A stretch of 64,000 nt of DNA, from the NCBI GenBank assembly GCA_021401465.1, contig JADDMT010000013.1, positions 409,876 to 473,875 on the forward strand. The letters are read 5' to 3'. The position numbers and the translations under genes are program-made. Positions within the stretch are counted from its first letter, which is position 1; each line of letters begins with the position of its first letter. Source of the DNA: Teratosphaeria epicoccoides (Eukaryota; Ascomycota; Dothideomycetes; Mycosphaerellales; Teratosphaeriaceae). Positions 12,499 to 23,414 of the stretch are shown here, piece after piece. Under the pieces are notes generated by a model that saw nothing but the letters and a program-made list of their open reading frames with translations, was not told the origin of the DNA and did no database searches.

Positions 12499-12983
12499 TG
12501 TTAGAAGGGTAGGTGCTAATAGCAGGAAGGGGATTAGGTATTAGACTCGCAGAGTAGTGAAGAATATTGACAAAGGTAATTAACCTTGTACTAACTATCC
12601 CCCCTAGAGGAGAAGATTGTAATTAAGTATAAAGCTCCTAACTACCTGTCCTAAAGCCATTCCTATATACTAGAGAGACAGGGTAGCTCTATTAGATCTG
12701 TTAACAGACCTGTTAGACCTATGTCTATAGATCTGTAGACTTACCCTACAGATCCTAGGGTCTATTCTCCTATGACAGATCCCTTCTGCCTATAGGCCTA
12801 TAGATCTGTAGACTAACCCTATAGATCTAGGTGTCTGTCCTCACGTAATAGACCCTCTCTTCTATGCCTACATTATGACTCATAGTACTGTGACTTATAA
12901 CACTGTGACTTATAGCACTTATGACTGCTATGACTTAGGCTATATAGTGCTCGTAACTCATAGCACTCATGACACTCATGACA
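12499..12983 (-). repeat. 5' LTR of family 1 copy a
   Basis: 485 bp, direct repeat of 5993-6476. On the minus strand it contains TATATAGG (12664-12669 region), a likely TATA box for the genomic transcript. A TGACTCA site lies at 12876-12882 in the U3 part. Confidence 0.9.
12664..12669 (-). promoter_or_regulatory. LTR TATA box (family 1)
   Basis: TATATA on the minus strand inside the 5' LTR, in the shared context CTCTCTAGTATATAGGG. The other family-1 LTRs have it too (54310-54316 and 63419-63425 on the plus strand). The position, downstream of the repeated bZIP-type sites, suits the U3/R boundary. Confidence 0.45.
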
Positions 12984-14296
12984 TCTTTAGAGCCTATAAT
13001 AGCTAGAGAGCTAGCGACAGCCTCACTACGTCTAGTCGCGACAACTACCTCCTCCTTATCCTTAGCATTAGAAGGCGAAGAGACTTAGGCGCGCTTGCGG
13101 CTATCGCGCTCGGCCCTCGAGATCATCTTGCGCTTCTTGACATAAGTGTCGATAACATTATCGGACTTAGTGTCCTCCTTAGGCGCAACTAGTGTAGTAA
13201 CACTATAGCGCGCAGGAATCGCGTTAGGATCGAAGGTATCCTGAACGTCATCATCCTCCTTATCCTTAAAGATCTAGCTTATAGGCTTGTGCCTTAGCGT
13301 CTTAGTAGATGTAGTATAGATCGTAAGCAGGGAAGGTTCGGCTTCCTTGTTACTAACCTTAATCTCGGCCCTAGTCTTCTTCTTCTTCTTAGACAGTAGC
13401 GTTAAGGCAGCATAGGTAGCGGCGCTACAATGTGTTAGCTATACGCACGCGACAGGATTTAAGTAAGTAACTTACAGCTTAGTCCTCTAGACTAGCTTAG
13501 AGGCAGGCTACCTTGTAGTACGACACTAAGGCTACGCCTTAGTAGCAGGGACAGTAAATTGCTTAATGACCTTCTTATAGATCATCTGTGTCTTAAAGTC
13601 ATGGTCAATAGAGGCAAGGGCCCCGAGTTACTAACGCTAGCGGCTAGTTAGATACTTCTTGACGCTAAAATTAGCCTAGCGGAGAAAGTTAGCATTTATC
13701 CTTAGAGGGTACCTATACTATATGCGTACTATAGCGAAGGTCTCGACCCTAACAGTTAACACCTTTAAGATCTTCTAGACTAAGTCTGCGATTAGACCTA
13801 GGCAAACGTTTTTGCCTGTTAGTAGAGAGTCGAAGCAAACGCTGCCATGTAAGTAGTTCGCAGTTATAGTAAAGCACAAGAGGGCGCTAATTAGGTAGGC
13901 GAGTACCTCGTAGTACTTAGCCTGTAGCCTGTTTATAGTTAGAGTACCTTTAGTAATCCCCTTGTTACGCGTACTCTAGAAGTTAACGATGTTATAGCAG
14001 AGCTAGTTATACTTGCTATATACCTCTTTAGGGAGGTCCTAGCATTTTTGATGCTTGCTATTATAGTTGACATAATTGTAGTAGACACCGCCCTTATTAA
14101 ATCCGCTAATGTAGATCTTAGCTACGCTTCGGTTAGTACAAGTTACGCATACCTCGCGGGTAGGGGACGCCTTACTAACACGCGGAGGAGAGATGTGTGT
14201 AGCTTAGCTGCTAAGGTTGTCGAGGCATTGTCGACATAAGTAACAATTACAGGCAGAGCGAGTAGCGTCGAACTTAGTCTGTAGCACATGAGCCAT
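12984..14296 (-). pseudogene. Accessory ORF of a chromovirus, copy 2 (truncated)
   Basis: Inverted copy of the ORF at 3183-4492. It keeps the start codon (ATG at 14296, MAHVLQTKFDA) that is lost in the other copy. It is cut at 12984, where the family-1 element begins, so the last 60 or so codons are absent. The Cys-rich N-terminus (ACNC, LCRQC) is better preserved here. The frame is interrupted by RIP-type stops. Confidence 0.6.
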
Positions 14297-14451
14297 TATT
14301 ACTAAGATAAGTTAATTGATCTTGATTGATTAATTGAAGAAGAAGAAGCTCTAGTTTAGACACGTAGGCACAGCGAGGCGAAAGCTAAGCGAAGTAAAAG
14401 GGGAGGTTAATGTTAGTGTTTTAGAACAGGAAGTTTAGGAAAGCGACGAGG

Positions 14452-14459
14452 TTTTTATA
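14452..14459 (-). promoter_or_regulatory. TATA box upstream of accessory ORF (copy 2)
   Basis: TATAAAAA on the minus strand, about 155 bp upstream of the ATG at 14296. It is conserved with 3020-3027 in the other arm. Confidence 0.45.
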
Positions 14460-15799
14460 CCCTCTAACAGCTCCCCTGTTACCTACCGTAACCGTTAAGC
14501 TAGTAACTCGAACTACATGCGCAGAGTACCTACCTTTAGTTAACTTACATGAGGACTAAATAATGTAAGAACAGGTAATGTGGCTGTTATGCATGTATAC
14601 TAACTATACTTATGCTAGTTTACTAGCATGAAAATGTGACGAGACCCGCGCTAGGAGCGCGCTCCTGTCGTTTTAAGTAGTATGCGCAGAGTATCCGCAT
14701 ACATTCCTACTAGCCCTAAGGTTCTACGACACGTTTCTTCATAGTCATAACTAAATAGGGACGGCTAAGCTACTTGGCAAAGCTAGCGCGTATGCTTGCC
14801 CTATAATTTCAAAGATTAACTAAAGTACGTACTTGTAGTTTCCTGATATCTTAATCCGCATATGAAGCGAAGGTGTTATGAAGCCGCCTAACATGTGACA
14901 GATTAAAAGCCCGCCTAAGTTAGTAACCTCTATCCTGTATTTGCTACAAAGATGTTAAGGTATATGTATAACACATGTTACATAGGCTATTACCCTATTT
15001 ACTCTTACGTAGTATAAGCGTGCTATATCCTATACCCTATACGTTCTGCATGCATTACTTAGTAAGGCTAGGGACATCTTCATAGGAGGAGAGGCAGTAA
15101 TATAGTTAATACTAGGGGGCTATTAGAGCCGCATAGGTTCTAATGCCTGCCCTTAGCATGTAGTGACTCTACTACACATGGCAAGGGGATCCTTCGTATA
15201 TACGTTAGCTTGTATGTCGTCTAAGTAGGATTAGTGCTTGACGTAGGGATGCCCCCTACTTCGCTAACACTATAGTACCCCTACGGGGGCTTCCTGACCC
15301 TACGGTACCCCTACGGGGTTAGGCTCGGACATGCTTTCCCTAATTAAGGGGCGTCGGGGGTTATAAGTACCTCTAGTACTACCTCTACAATAAGCAGAAA
15401 GTAGCGCTATCTTGTACCTATCGAAAGGTCAGATTACTCTGTTATACTACGAGATATTTCTATATTATATAGCATATACATCTATATTAGCTAGGTACGT
15501 AGTGTAGCTAACATAGCTAGCTATGAATACGGTAATTCTTCTACAAAATAACAAACTCTGTTGCTACTGTCTACAGGATAGGCATATAGATCGCTAAGAA
15601 GGCGATCTTGTTAGAGAGTAACCCCTCGCTATATTGCCTGCGATCTCGTAGCGATTAAAAATAATCACGCTAGTAATTAAGCTTCGTTTTAGCGAGCTGT
15701 CCCTACTACTGTTTAATGCGTTAATTTATCTTACTAGTGCCATATTAATAGTAATTAGTGAAGATTAGCTAGTTACCTAGGGGCAGCTAGGGTCTAAAA

Positions 15800-16400
15800 A
15801 CAAGCTGTTTAGCCTGCTAACAGTGCTAAAGGTCTAGTCTTCGTAGGTACTTGTCTTGTAAGTTGTTACCTTCATTATTAGCGTCTAGATTAGCATCTTC
15901 GTACTTGTTAAAGGGTATAATAGGCTCTCCGCGCTCCGCTGCCTCTATAGCCGCCCTTCCTACTACTAGTTTATTAGCAATTTACACTGCGTCTGCTATG
16001 CGAGCCTCTCTGACGTCGCTACAAGCTTCCTGTAACAGCTAGAAATGTGCATTAGCAATATCGAGTATCTTAAGACCCCTGTTACTACGTAGTATTTAAG
16101 GCATGATTAAGTACTCTTGTATAGTAGCTACGTATTACGCAAGGACACTTATCTTAGTCTGTCTGATAATACCTACATAGATCTACATGATGTTACGAGA
16201 CTAGACGTTAATAGCGGCGTAGATACTAATACTAAAGATCTTAAACTTGTAGTAGGCGTCTATTAACTACCCCTAGTTTAGTCTAGGAGCACGAAGGACG
16301 CTACGCTTGACTCTTAATAGGCGACTACGCTCCTAGAACCCCTAGGGTTTAAGGGCCTATATAGTACTAAAAAGGCGATCCCTAGAGTAGGCTTAGCATG
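15800..16400 (-). pseudogene. DDE integrase-core domain fragment (DNA transposon-like)
   Basis: The minus strand reads coherently through RIP stops. It contains the pattern ISIYAAINV..SRNIM..IYVGI..TKISVLA, then ATIQEYLIMP.ILRSNRG and ANAHF. This is the core of the fungal integrase-core (DDE superfamily) proteins, in which the strands around SIDAYSR-like and RSDRG-like motifs carry catalytic Asp residues. Here the SNRG motif would have an Asp-to-Asn change from RIP. The part after it (REARIADAV, AAIEAAERGEPIIPF) is helical. N- and C-terminal regions are missing or unreadable. The assignment rests on remembered family motifs only. Confidence 0.5.
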
Positions 16401-16616
16401 CGATTACTCTGTAATTACATTACGATTAAATAACCTTCTAACTATACTATATAGCGTATGCATGTACACATATAAGCTTTCCCTACTATAGTGTAGTACA
16501 TTGCCCTTATTATACTTACTATGTAGTAGCTCTGTAAGTCGTAGCTTCTCCTCCTCTATGTCCTGACTAGCTAAGTGCTTCTTTAGTCTAAGAGCATCTC
16601 GCCGCCTCTGTATAGT

Positions 16617-16825
16617 TGATACTAGACAGCTAAGCTATAGGCTCATTCGGTCGTGCTAACAAGCTAAGCTGCACATGACGTACGTAGGCGCATCTTATGC
16701 GCTTTGTAGGAGAATTAAAGAAGGGTAGTAATTAGTTTTTTTTAGACCTTACCCTATCATTAGAGATAGAGGCTCTATACGCTACTACATACCTACGTAT
16801 TAATTACTAGTCGCATACTATATTA
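16617..16825 (+). repeat. 5' LTR of family 2
   Basis: Direct repeat of 23200-23409. It shares GACAGCTAAGCTATAGGC near its start and a run of T before AGACCTTACCCTAT. The inverted ends TGATA/TATTA are consistent with an original TGATA..TATCA after RIP at the terminal CA. Confidence 0.85.
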
Positions 16826-16899
16826 ATTCTAATTACTCTACCCTAGTTATAGCCTATAGAGTACTTATAATGACTAGTATTCCTGCCTCTAGCTAAGCA

Positions 16900-19800
16900 G
16901 GCTACACGCCTGCTCGTATCTAGCATTAACGTGACGGCTAGCTAGGAGAAGGAGAGGACGCCTGTAGCGTTGTAGAGGAAACCGAAGACGAAGAGATAGC
17001 GCGCCTAGAGAAAGAGCAGGCGGAGCTAGTAAAAGCATAACGCCTATACTATCTGCGAGCTAACGTAGCGTAGTGTAAACGCATGCAGGTAGCAGGCTTC
17101 TAGCAACTAGAAGTAGCCTTGATGACTTCGACGTAATCAGCCGACTCGCTAGCTCTAACTATGCGTAACTTAGGCAGCCTATGCCTCGAACTACCCCCTA
17201 AGTTCTTAGGGAAGACCTTGAAAGAAGCAAGGACGTTTATCTGTTACTTAGATAAGGTGTTCGCGTTATTAGGCACGGCCTATAGCGGTTCGCATGCAAG
17301 GATCATATACGCGAGCATGTTCCTTAAGGGAGACATGTTAGACGCCTAGCATAATAGGCATAAAGTAGCTGATTTGGCGCTAGAGTATACATAGGAGATA
17401 TTCTGCCAGGAGATAGTAGACGTAGTCGAGGATCCTGCTAATTGCGGGCTAACTGTAGCCTAGTAGTACGAGACTACTAAGCAAGGCAAGAAGCAAAGTG
17501 CTTCCTTATTCGCAGCGTATTTAGCTACGCTAGAAGAGCAGATAGAACTATACACCCCTGCGTAGTGTAGGTAGCACCTACTCGTAAAGCTGCGAGATAC
17601 CTTAAGCGAGGCTATCATAGTGTACTATTAGGCACCTAAGACTAGGGATGAATTAATCTCCCTAGTAACTCGGATTAAGTAAGTAAGAGGCTCGCGTGCT
17701 CTATACAAACACACTACTAGTAAGCATTAAAACTAACGGGACCTAAAGAAGCCTAATAGGGGTAACAGTAAGAAGTCCGGTAGAGACTCTTGAAGGTTAG
17801 CGCTACCTGCTTAGAGTAGTAGCGGAGTAGCCGACAAGAATGACAACTGCTATAACTGTAGTAAACCCGGCTATTAGGCGCGGGACTATCATGTACTAAA
17901 GAGGGAGGCGACAGCCTCTACCTGTAAGGTAGAAACAGTGCAGCTAGCTAAGGCTTAACGCTATGTCTAAGCCTGCCTACTACATAAGAGGATAGTAGCA
18001 GTACGTCGGGTAAGGGCTAGTTACTAGTCGAGGAGCCTTTCTATAGCCTCGACTAGAAGCGAAGATGCTTTAGGACTAGATGTAGCCCTAGTGCCTACGA
18101 AGCGCCTAAATGGCGCTGTTATTGTCGTAGAAGGGGACGAAGTTAAGACAGACATGTTACTTGATAACTACGCAGACATTAACGTCATGTCTTAAGCTTA
18201 CGCCTTATAGTATAGGCTTAAGTAAGTCGCAAGTGTGCCTCTTCCTACTGTAGATTCATTCTAGGGGAAGAGAGGCTATTATTATGGCGCGTATTGGCTA
18301 AAGATCTAGCTAGCAGACAGTACAGGATACAAGAAGCATACGTAGAGCATATTCTACACCTTAGATATGCCTAGAGCGCTAGTCTTGCTAGGGCGGCCCT
18401 AGAGCCGCTAGCAGGCTATTATTATGCATAGTGACACAGATAAGTAGCGTTATAGTAGCGTACTCTCTGTAGTACGCATGCTTGACACTAGGCGTTTCTA
18501 TTAGTTATTAAAAACTAAATCCTAGGTGTTTGTAGTCGCTACTAGTAAAACAGCAGGACCGAAACCTCTTCCTAATAAGGTCAAGGACTTTACTGACATG
18601 TTTACTAACGAAAAGGACGTGACTAAGCTTAGGCGCGTTAACAGTGTAGAGCATGCTATCACGTTACAAGATAGCAAGAAGCCGCCTTTTCGCCCTCTGT
18701 ATAATCTGTTAGGAGTAGAGCTAAAACTGCTTTGGGAATATCTCGATTAGGCCCTCTAGAATGGTTAGATCTAGCGTAGAACTAGCGAGGCAGGTACTCC
18801 TATCCTGTTTGTACTAAAGAAGGATAGGACTATGCGACTATATGTAGATTACTATAGGCTAAACGAGATTTTAGTCAAGGATCGATACCCCTTGCTACTT
18901 ATCGATAAGACTCTTGCATGCCTTAGGCGTGTAGCATAGTTCTCTAAGTTAGACTTAAAGGACGCATACTATAGGATCCTAATCAAGGAAGATGACTACT
19001 AGAAGACTACGTTTCGCATGTACTATAGTTACTTTAAGTATCTAGTGATGCCTTTTAGGTTAACTAACGCTCTAGTAACCTTTTAAGTGTACATTAATCG
19101 AGCTCTCGCTAGCCTCGTAGATGTTTGTTACGTGGTATATTTAGACGATATCCTGATCTATAGCGACTTACGCAAGGAACATACTTAGTACCTACGCCTA
19201 GTATTAGAACGGCTGCGAAAATACGCTCTATATGCTAGCTAAAAGAAGTGCGAGTTCTATACTTACTAGCTAGAGTTCCTAGGCTTCGTCATTAACAGCT
19301 TAGGTGTGTTAATAGATAAGAGCAAGCTTAGCGTAGTAAAGGAGTAGCCTATACCTAAGACTCTAAAGGAAGTTTAGAGCTTTCTTAGCTTTACTAACTT
19401 CTACTAGAGGTTTATCAAGAACTATTCTAAAATAGCCGCGCCGCTTACTACTATGGCTAAGGGAAAGGGTAGCCTGTTCCTGTAGGGAGAGGCTAAAGAG
19501 GCTGCTTTCCGCATGCTTATAGTAGCCTTTACTAGTACTCTAATCCTCTAGCATTATAATCCTAAACTTCTAATCAAGATAGAAACAGACGCCTCTAGAT
19601 TCGCCTTAGGCGGCATTCTCTCCTAGCTCGTCGCGGGCGAAGACACTGCTTGCTACCACCCTATTACATTCTACTCTTAGAAGTTTACCCTAGTAGAGTA
19701 GAACTACAAGACCTATAACTAAGAGCTGTTAGTAATCGTAGAATACTTTAAGATGTAGCGCTACTATCTTGAAGGCGCGCCGCAGACTATTCGCGTGCTC

Positions 19801-21640
19801 TCTAACTATAATAACCTTCGTGGATTCATAGGCGTGAAACAGCTAAATAGCCGCTAAGCTTAGTAGGCTATATATATGTCGAGGTTTAATTTTGCTATTA
19901 AGCATAATAAGGGAACTAATAACCTAGCCGATAGGCCTTCTTGTGACGCGGACTACGTACTAACTACGTAGGTAGCAAACACACTCCTGCTAACCCTAAG
20001 AAATAAACTGTCGTTCTAGGGCTAGGAGGGAGAACAAGCCGATAACCTGATTGTTAATCGCATCTAGGCTACATGCGTATAGCAGGCGAAGAGCATAGAG
20101 CTCCTGCTCCGACCTAGAGAGTACTAACCTATGACAACCCTGCCGGCCTTTATTTGCAAGGTAGTAACCTAGGAAGAGTCTCTAGCAAAGGACGTTTCAG
20201 AGAATGTAGAGACCCTGCTTCGTAAGCTATAATTAGCCTTAGAGCGACCTAAAAGCACTAGCGAGGACTAGGAGTACAAGTATAGCGTCTAGTATAAAAG
20301 CGATCGCATTTAGGTCCTAAATAATGAAGCATTAAAGGCGTAACTACTATGCTTGTACTATAACAACCTGTTAGCTAGGCACTTTAGGAGAGACTATACT
20401 CTTGCCTTGTTGTCGCGAAAGTACTAGTAGCTAGATATTACAAAGGAGCTTAACGAATACGTCCGAACCTGCTATACGTGCCAGATAATAAAGAGCAAGC
20501 GCTATTACGGATATAGCAAGGCGTATGCCTTGCCCCTACCTAATAGGCTATAGTAAGAGATTACTATAGACTTTATTACAGATCTACATCTAAGCAAGCT
20601 CTTTAGGTACATGTATGATACTATCCTAGTAATTGTTAATAGGTTCTCTAAGATAGTAATCTTTGTCCTAACTAATAAGACATGTACTAGTGTAGAACTA
20701 GCGAACCTTATAGTACATGAAGTCATACGTCGTTTTAGCATGCTAGAAGGAGTACTCTTAGATCATAGTAGTGTCTTTACTAGCTAATACTAGAGTAACT
20801 TTACATGCAAAGCGTAACTAAAGCATAAGCTTAGCACGGCCTTTTATCTGTAAACTAACAGCTAGACTAAGTAGGCAAACTAGACTCTAGAATAATACCT
20901 CTGTTATTACTATAATGAGGAACAAAATAACTAGGCTAGGTTGTTACTACAAGCTGAATATGCGAGTAACGCATACGACAATGCTACTACTAGTATGTTA
21001 CCTTTCTAGGTAGTATTAGGATTCTAGCCTTCCCTGACATTAGCGCCTTAGGACAAGTCTGCTAAAGGAAGGGTACTAGCTGCCATAGAGCGCGCGTATT
21101 AGTTACGCGACGTAACTAAAAGGCTTAAAGAAAATTAGCGACAAATAGTAAACTAGCAGGTAGAGTACTATGACGCGCGGCATAAGCGCCAAGCTTACTC
21201 TGTAGGAGATATAGTGCTGTTGTTAACTAAGAACTTGCGACTGCTAGTGCTAAAGAGGAAGATAGCAGCCTGATTTGTCAGACTATTTCGCGTGCTAGAC
21301 ATAATAGGTAATTAGGCTTATTGCCTAGTACTGCCTTCCTAGTACTAGATCTACAATGTTTTCTATGTCTTGCTACTTGAGCCTTAGAAGGGCCGAGCAG
21401 GCAAAGAGCCTGCCTATCCTATGCCTCTCGCTAAAGAGAGTAGCGAGTATAAGGTTAAGGCTATTAGGGGTATATAGGTACATAGCAGTATACGCTAATA
21501 CCTAGTGTAGTAGAAGGATTAGCTAGAGGATTATAACATCTAGGTTAATAAAGCCGACTGCGAAGGCGCGAAGGACCTAATCGAAGCATACCTAGCATAG
21601 GAGAGAGGCAAGAAGAGATTAGGTAGAGGACAAAGGGGGA
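16900..21640 (+). pseudogene. gag-pol of family 2 with C-terminal chromodomain, RIP-degraded
   Basis: Domains in order: gag (16,900-18,000, with an intact stretch from 17161); zinc knuckle at about 17,850-17,890 (CYNCSKPGY..ARDY, with Gly, His and Cys positions changed as G-to-A/C-to-T predicts); protease remnant near 18,155 (LDNYADINVMS); RT from 18526 (74 uninterrupted codons), with FSKLDLKDAYYRI near 18,940 and YLDD at 19138-19149; RNase H near 19,580 (IETDASRFALGGIL); integrase from 20,450 (CYTCQIIKSK, ITIDFITDLH); and a chromodomain around 21,430-21,600 (KVKAIRGI, then RKRL tail). Stops are nearly all TAG where Gln or Trp is expected. No functional product. Confidence 0.9.
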
Positions 21641-21699
21641 AGTAAGCCTAGGGAAAACGGCATTATAGGCTACCTATATTTTGGCCCTAGGTAGGGCGC

Positions 21700-22837
21700 G
21701 AAAGCTAAGCATGCTTGTAGCTAGAGCTGCCTACCCCCTAAGAGTGCCTGAATTAGGGCTACTTATTATCCTCTACTACTATCTCCGTATTATCCCCTAC
21801 TACTATGTTCGCATCCTCCTCTGCCTCTACGTCTTCATCATTGTCAGGGCGATAACCTAGGAGGTCTATAAGGCCCTCACGCTCCTAGTAAGGGGTTAGC
21901 AGACGACGATTAGATAGGGAGTATTCGCAGGATATGCTTACCTCTATCTTGTCATTAAGGTAGGCCTAGAGCCTACTTATGGCAGCATTAGCGTGAGTAA
22001 GATCCGCGTAGGGCACGCGGGCATCTAGGAACTATTAGCAGGTTAGCATGCGACGAGCAAACGACAGGCTAGGGGACTTATAGCATAGCTAAGCTTAAAG
22101 AGGCCTACTAAGGCCTACGTGTTCTGCTTAGTAGTAGCGACAGCCTAGCTGCTACTACCCGCTAGCGCGGCGCTAGCAGCACGCTTGGCCTTAGCCGTAA
22201 TAGTAGGGAAGCGCTTAGGCATAGAGTTATAGTTACACTATAGCCTCTACAGATAGTTAGTACCTAAAACCTATGCCTAAGGTATACGACAAGCAGGCGG
22301 AAAACATACTTTAAGTAGTAGGCGCTAGTTCGCAGTAGCGTCTAGGAAGGCCTGCTAGGCTATAGCGTAATCCTCGCTAGTAGTGTCAGGATCGCGACTA
22401 ACACGCTTAGCCTTAGCGTAGGCGTAGAGCATGACATTATATTTAGCCGCTATAGCCTAGTTTATAGGGGTGCATATGTAGTTGCTCTTACTATAGCTAC
22501 AAGCATAGTTAGTAGTTACGACAAGCAGGAGAAGTGTAAGCCTCAGGCAGGCAAAGAGGCATACTGCTTATAACACTTCTACTATCCTAACTTAAAGCAC
22601 ATGTTATATTACCTATACTCTAAAATCAAGTTAATAGTGCCCTGCGTATGTTTAAAGCAAGCGACACGTACTAGAAAGGCCGATGTACTACATGTAGTAC
22701 TTGTAGTTATTAACAAGTAGCTCCTTACTATGACTATAGTAGGAGGAGAGCGTGAATTAAGTAGGCTAGGCGCCTGTTAACCTTGTAGGAGTAGCTAGCG
22801 TAGCGCTAGCGGCAATCTTAGAACCTTTAGGAGGCAT
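21700..22837 (-). pseudogene. Antisense accessory gene of family 2
   Basis: On the minus strand, opposite to pol and reading inward from the 3' LTR. The start ATG at 22837 gives MPPKGSKIAASATLATPTRL. Coherent pieces follow in more than one frame: AKYNVMLYAYAKAKRVSRD (about 22,450-22,390), a second possible start MPKRFPTITAKAKRAASAAL near 22,227, and a C-terminal piece with YADLTHANAAISRL and an acidic tail (NDEDVEAEEDAN) ending near 21,705. In-frame stops are again at Gln or Trp codons, so it was once translated. Frame changes may be introns or indels. I do not recognise the protein. Confidence 0.6.
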
Positions 22838-23183
22838 GTTAAAAGGTTAATGTAATAAAGAAAGTCAGGATTACTACATACAAATAGCAGACTTTATACC
22901 TGTATGCTATTTATGCTATAGAAGCTTCCTATAGCTATAAACTCCCTGTTACTACAAGTAACTAGCGCTAGAACTAATTAGAACTAACAAGCGTGTTCGC
23001 GGCATGCTTTACGTAGTAACAAAGAGTCATGTTACCTAAGTCATAACTCTAGCATAATTTATAACCTGCCTCTACAAGGAAGGGGGTTTAGAAGGGGGCT
23101 ACCTGCTTACAGAGTAAACTGTAGGGGACCTGATCTTGCTTAGCGTAGGAAGGAAGCTCTCTAAGTGTCAAGACGACCCTTAT

Positions 23184-23199
23184 AGGAGAAGGAGGCAAA
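23184..23199 (+). other. Polypurine tract of family 2
   Basis: AGGAGAAGGAGGCAAA lies directly before the 3' LTR. It is the expected primer site for plus-strand synthesis. Confidence 0.65.
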
Positions 23200-23409
23200 T
23201 AATACTAGACAGCTAAGCTATAGGCTTATTTAGTTATGCTAACAAGCTAAGCTACATGTGACATATGCAGGTGTATCTCATGTGCTTCGCGGGAGAATTA
23301 AAGAAGGGTAGTAATTAGTTTTTTTTTAGACCTTACCCTATTATTAGGGATAGAGGCTCTATATACTACTACATACCTATATATTAATTACTAGTTACAT
23401 ACTATATTA
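23200..23409 (+). repeat. 3' LTR of family 2
   Basis: 210-bp copy of 16617-16825. The first TG has become TA, a RIP transition. It is followed by the target duplication ATAGT at 23410-23414. Confidence 0.85.
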
Positions 23410-23414
23410 ATAGT

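Larger units (their letters stand above)
5993..12983 (-). mobile_element. Full-length chromovirus, family 1 copy a (minus strand)
   Basis: The element has near-identical direct repeats at both ends (484 and 485 bp, beginning TGTTAGAAGGG and ending in ..ATGACA), a purine-rich tract next to the left LTR, and a complete gag-protease-RT-RNase H-integrase-chromodomain order on the minus strand. The right LTR is therefore the 5' LTR. Total length is 6,991 bp. The flanking 5-mers (GGGTG on the left, TCTTT on the right) do not match, so there is no target duplication, and the two flanks come from oppositely oriented copies of another element. The locus has been rearranged since insertion. All coding frames are broken by RIP stops. 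Confidence 0.9.
12984..15491 (-). repeat. Right arm of 2.5-kb inverted repeat
   Basis: Reverse complement of 2020-4492. It includes the accessory ORF, its TATA box (14452-14459) and the LTR-like outer segment (about 14,640-15,490). Similarity stops near 15,491 at CTAATATAGA, matching the left arm's outer end. Confidence 0.8.
16617..23409 (+). mobile_element. Full-length chromovirus, family 2 (plus strand)
   Basis: 6,793-bp element with 209/210-bp LTRs (TGATACTAG..TATATTA, the latter a RIP-changed TATATCA) and a perfect 5-bp target site duplication ATAGT at 16612-16616 and 23410-23414. A purine tract (AGGAGAAGGAGG) precedes the 3' LTR. gag-pol is on the plus strand, followed by about 1.5 kb containing an accessory gene on the minus strand. 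It is fully degraded by RIP, but the insertion is structurally intact. Confidence 0.92.

Noticed and set aside
17161..17349. Small intact ORF as an independent gene
   Set aside because: It is a RIP-free stretch of the family-2 gag frame, which continues on both sides past TAG stops.
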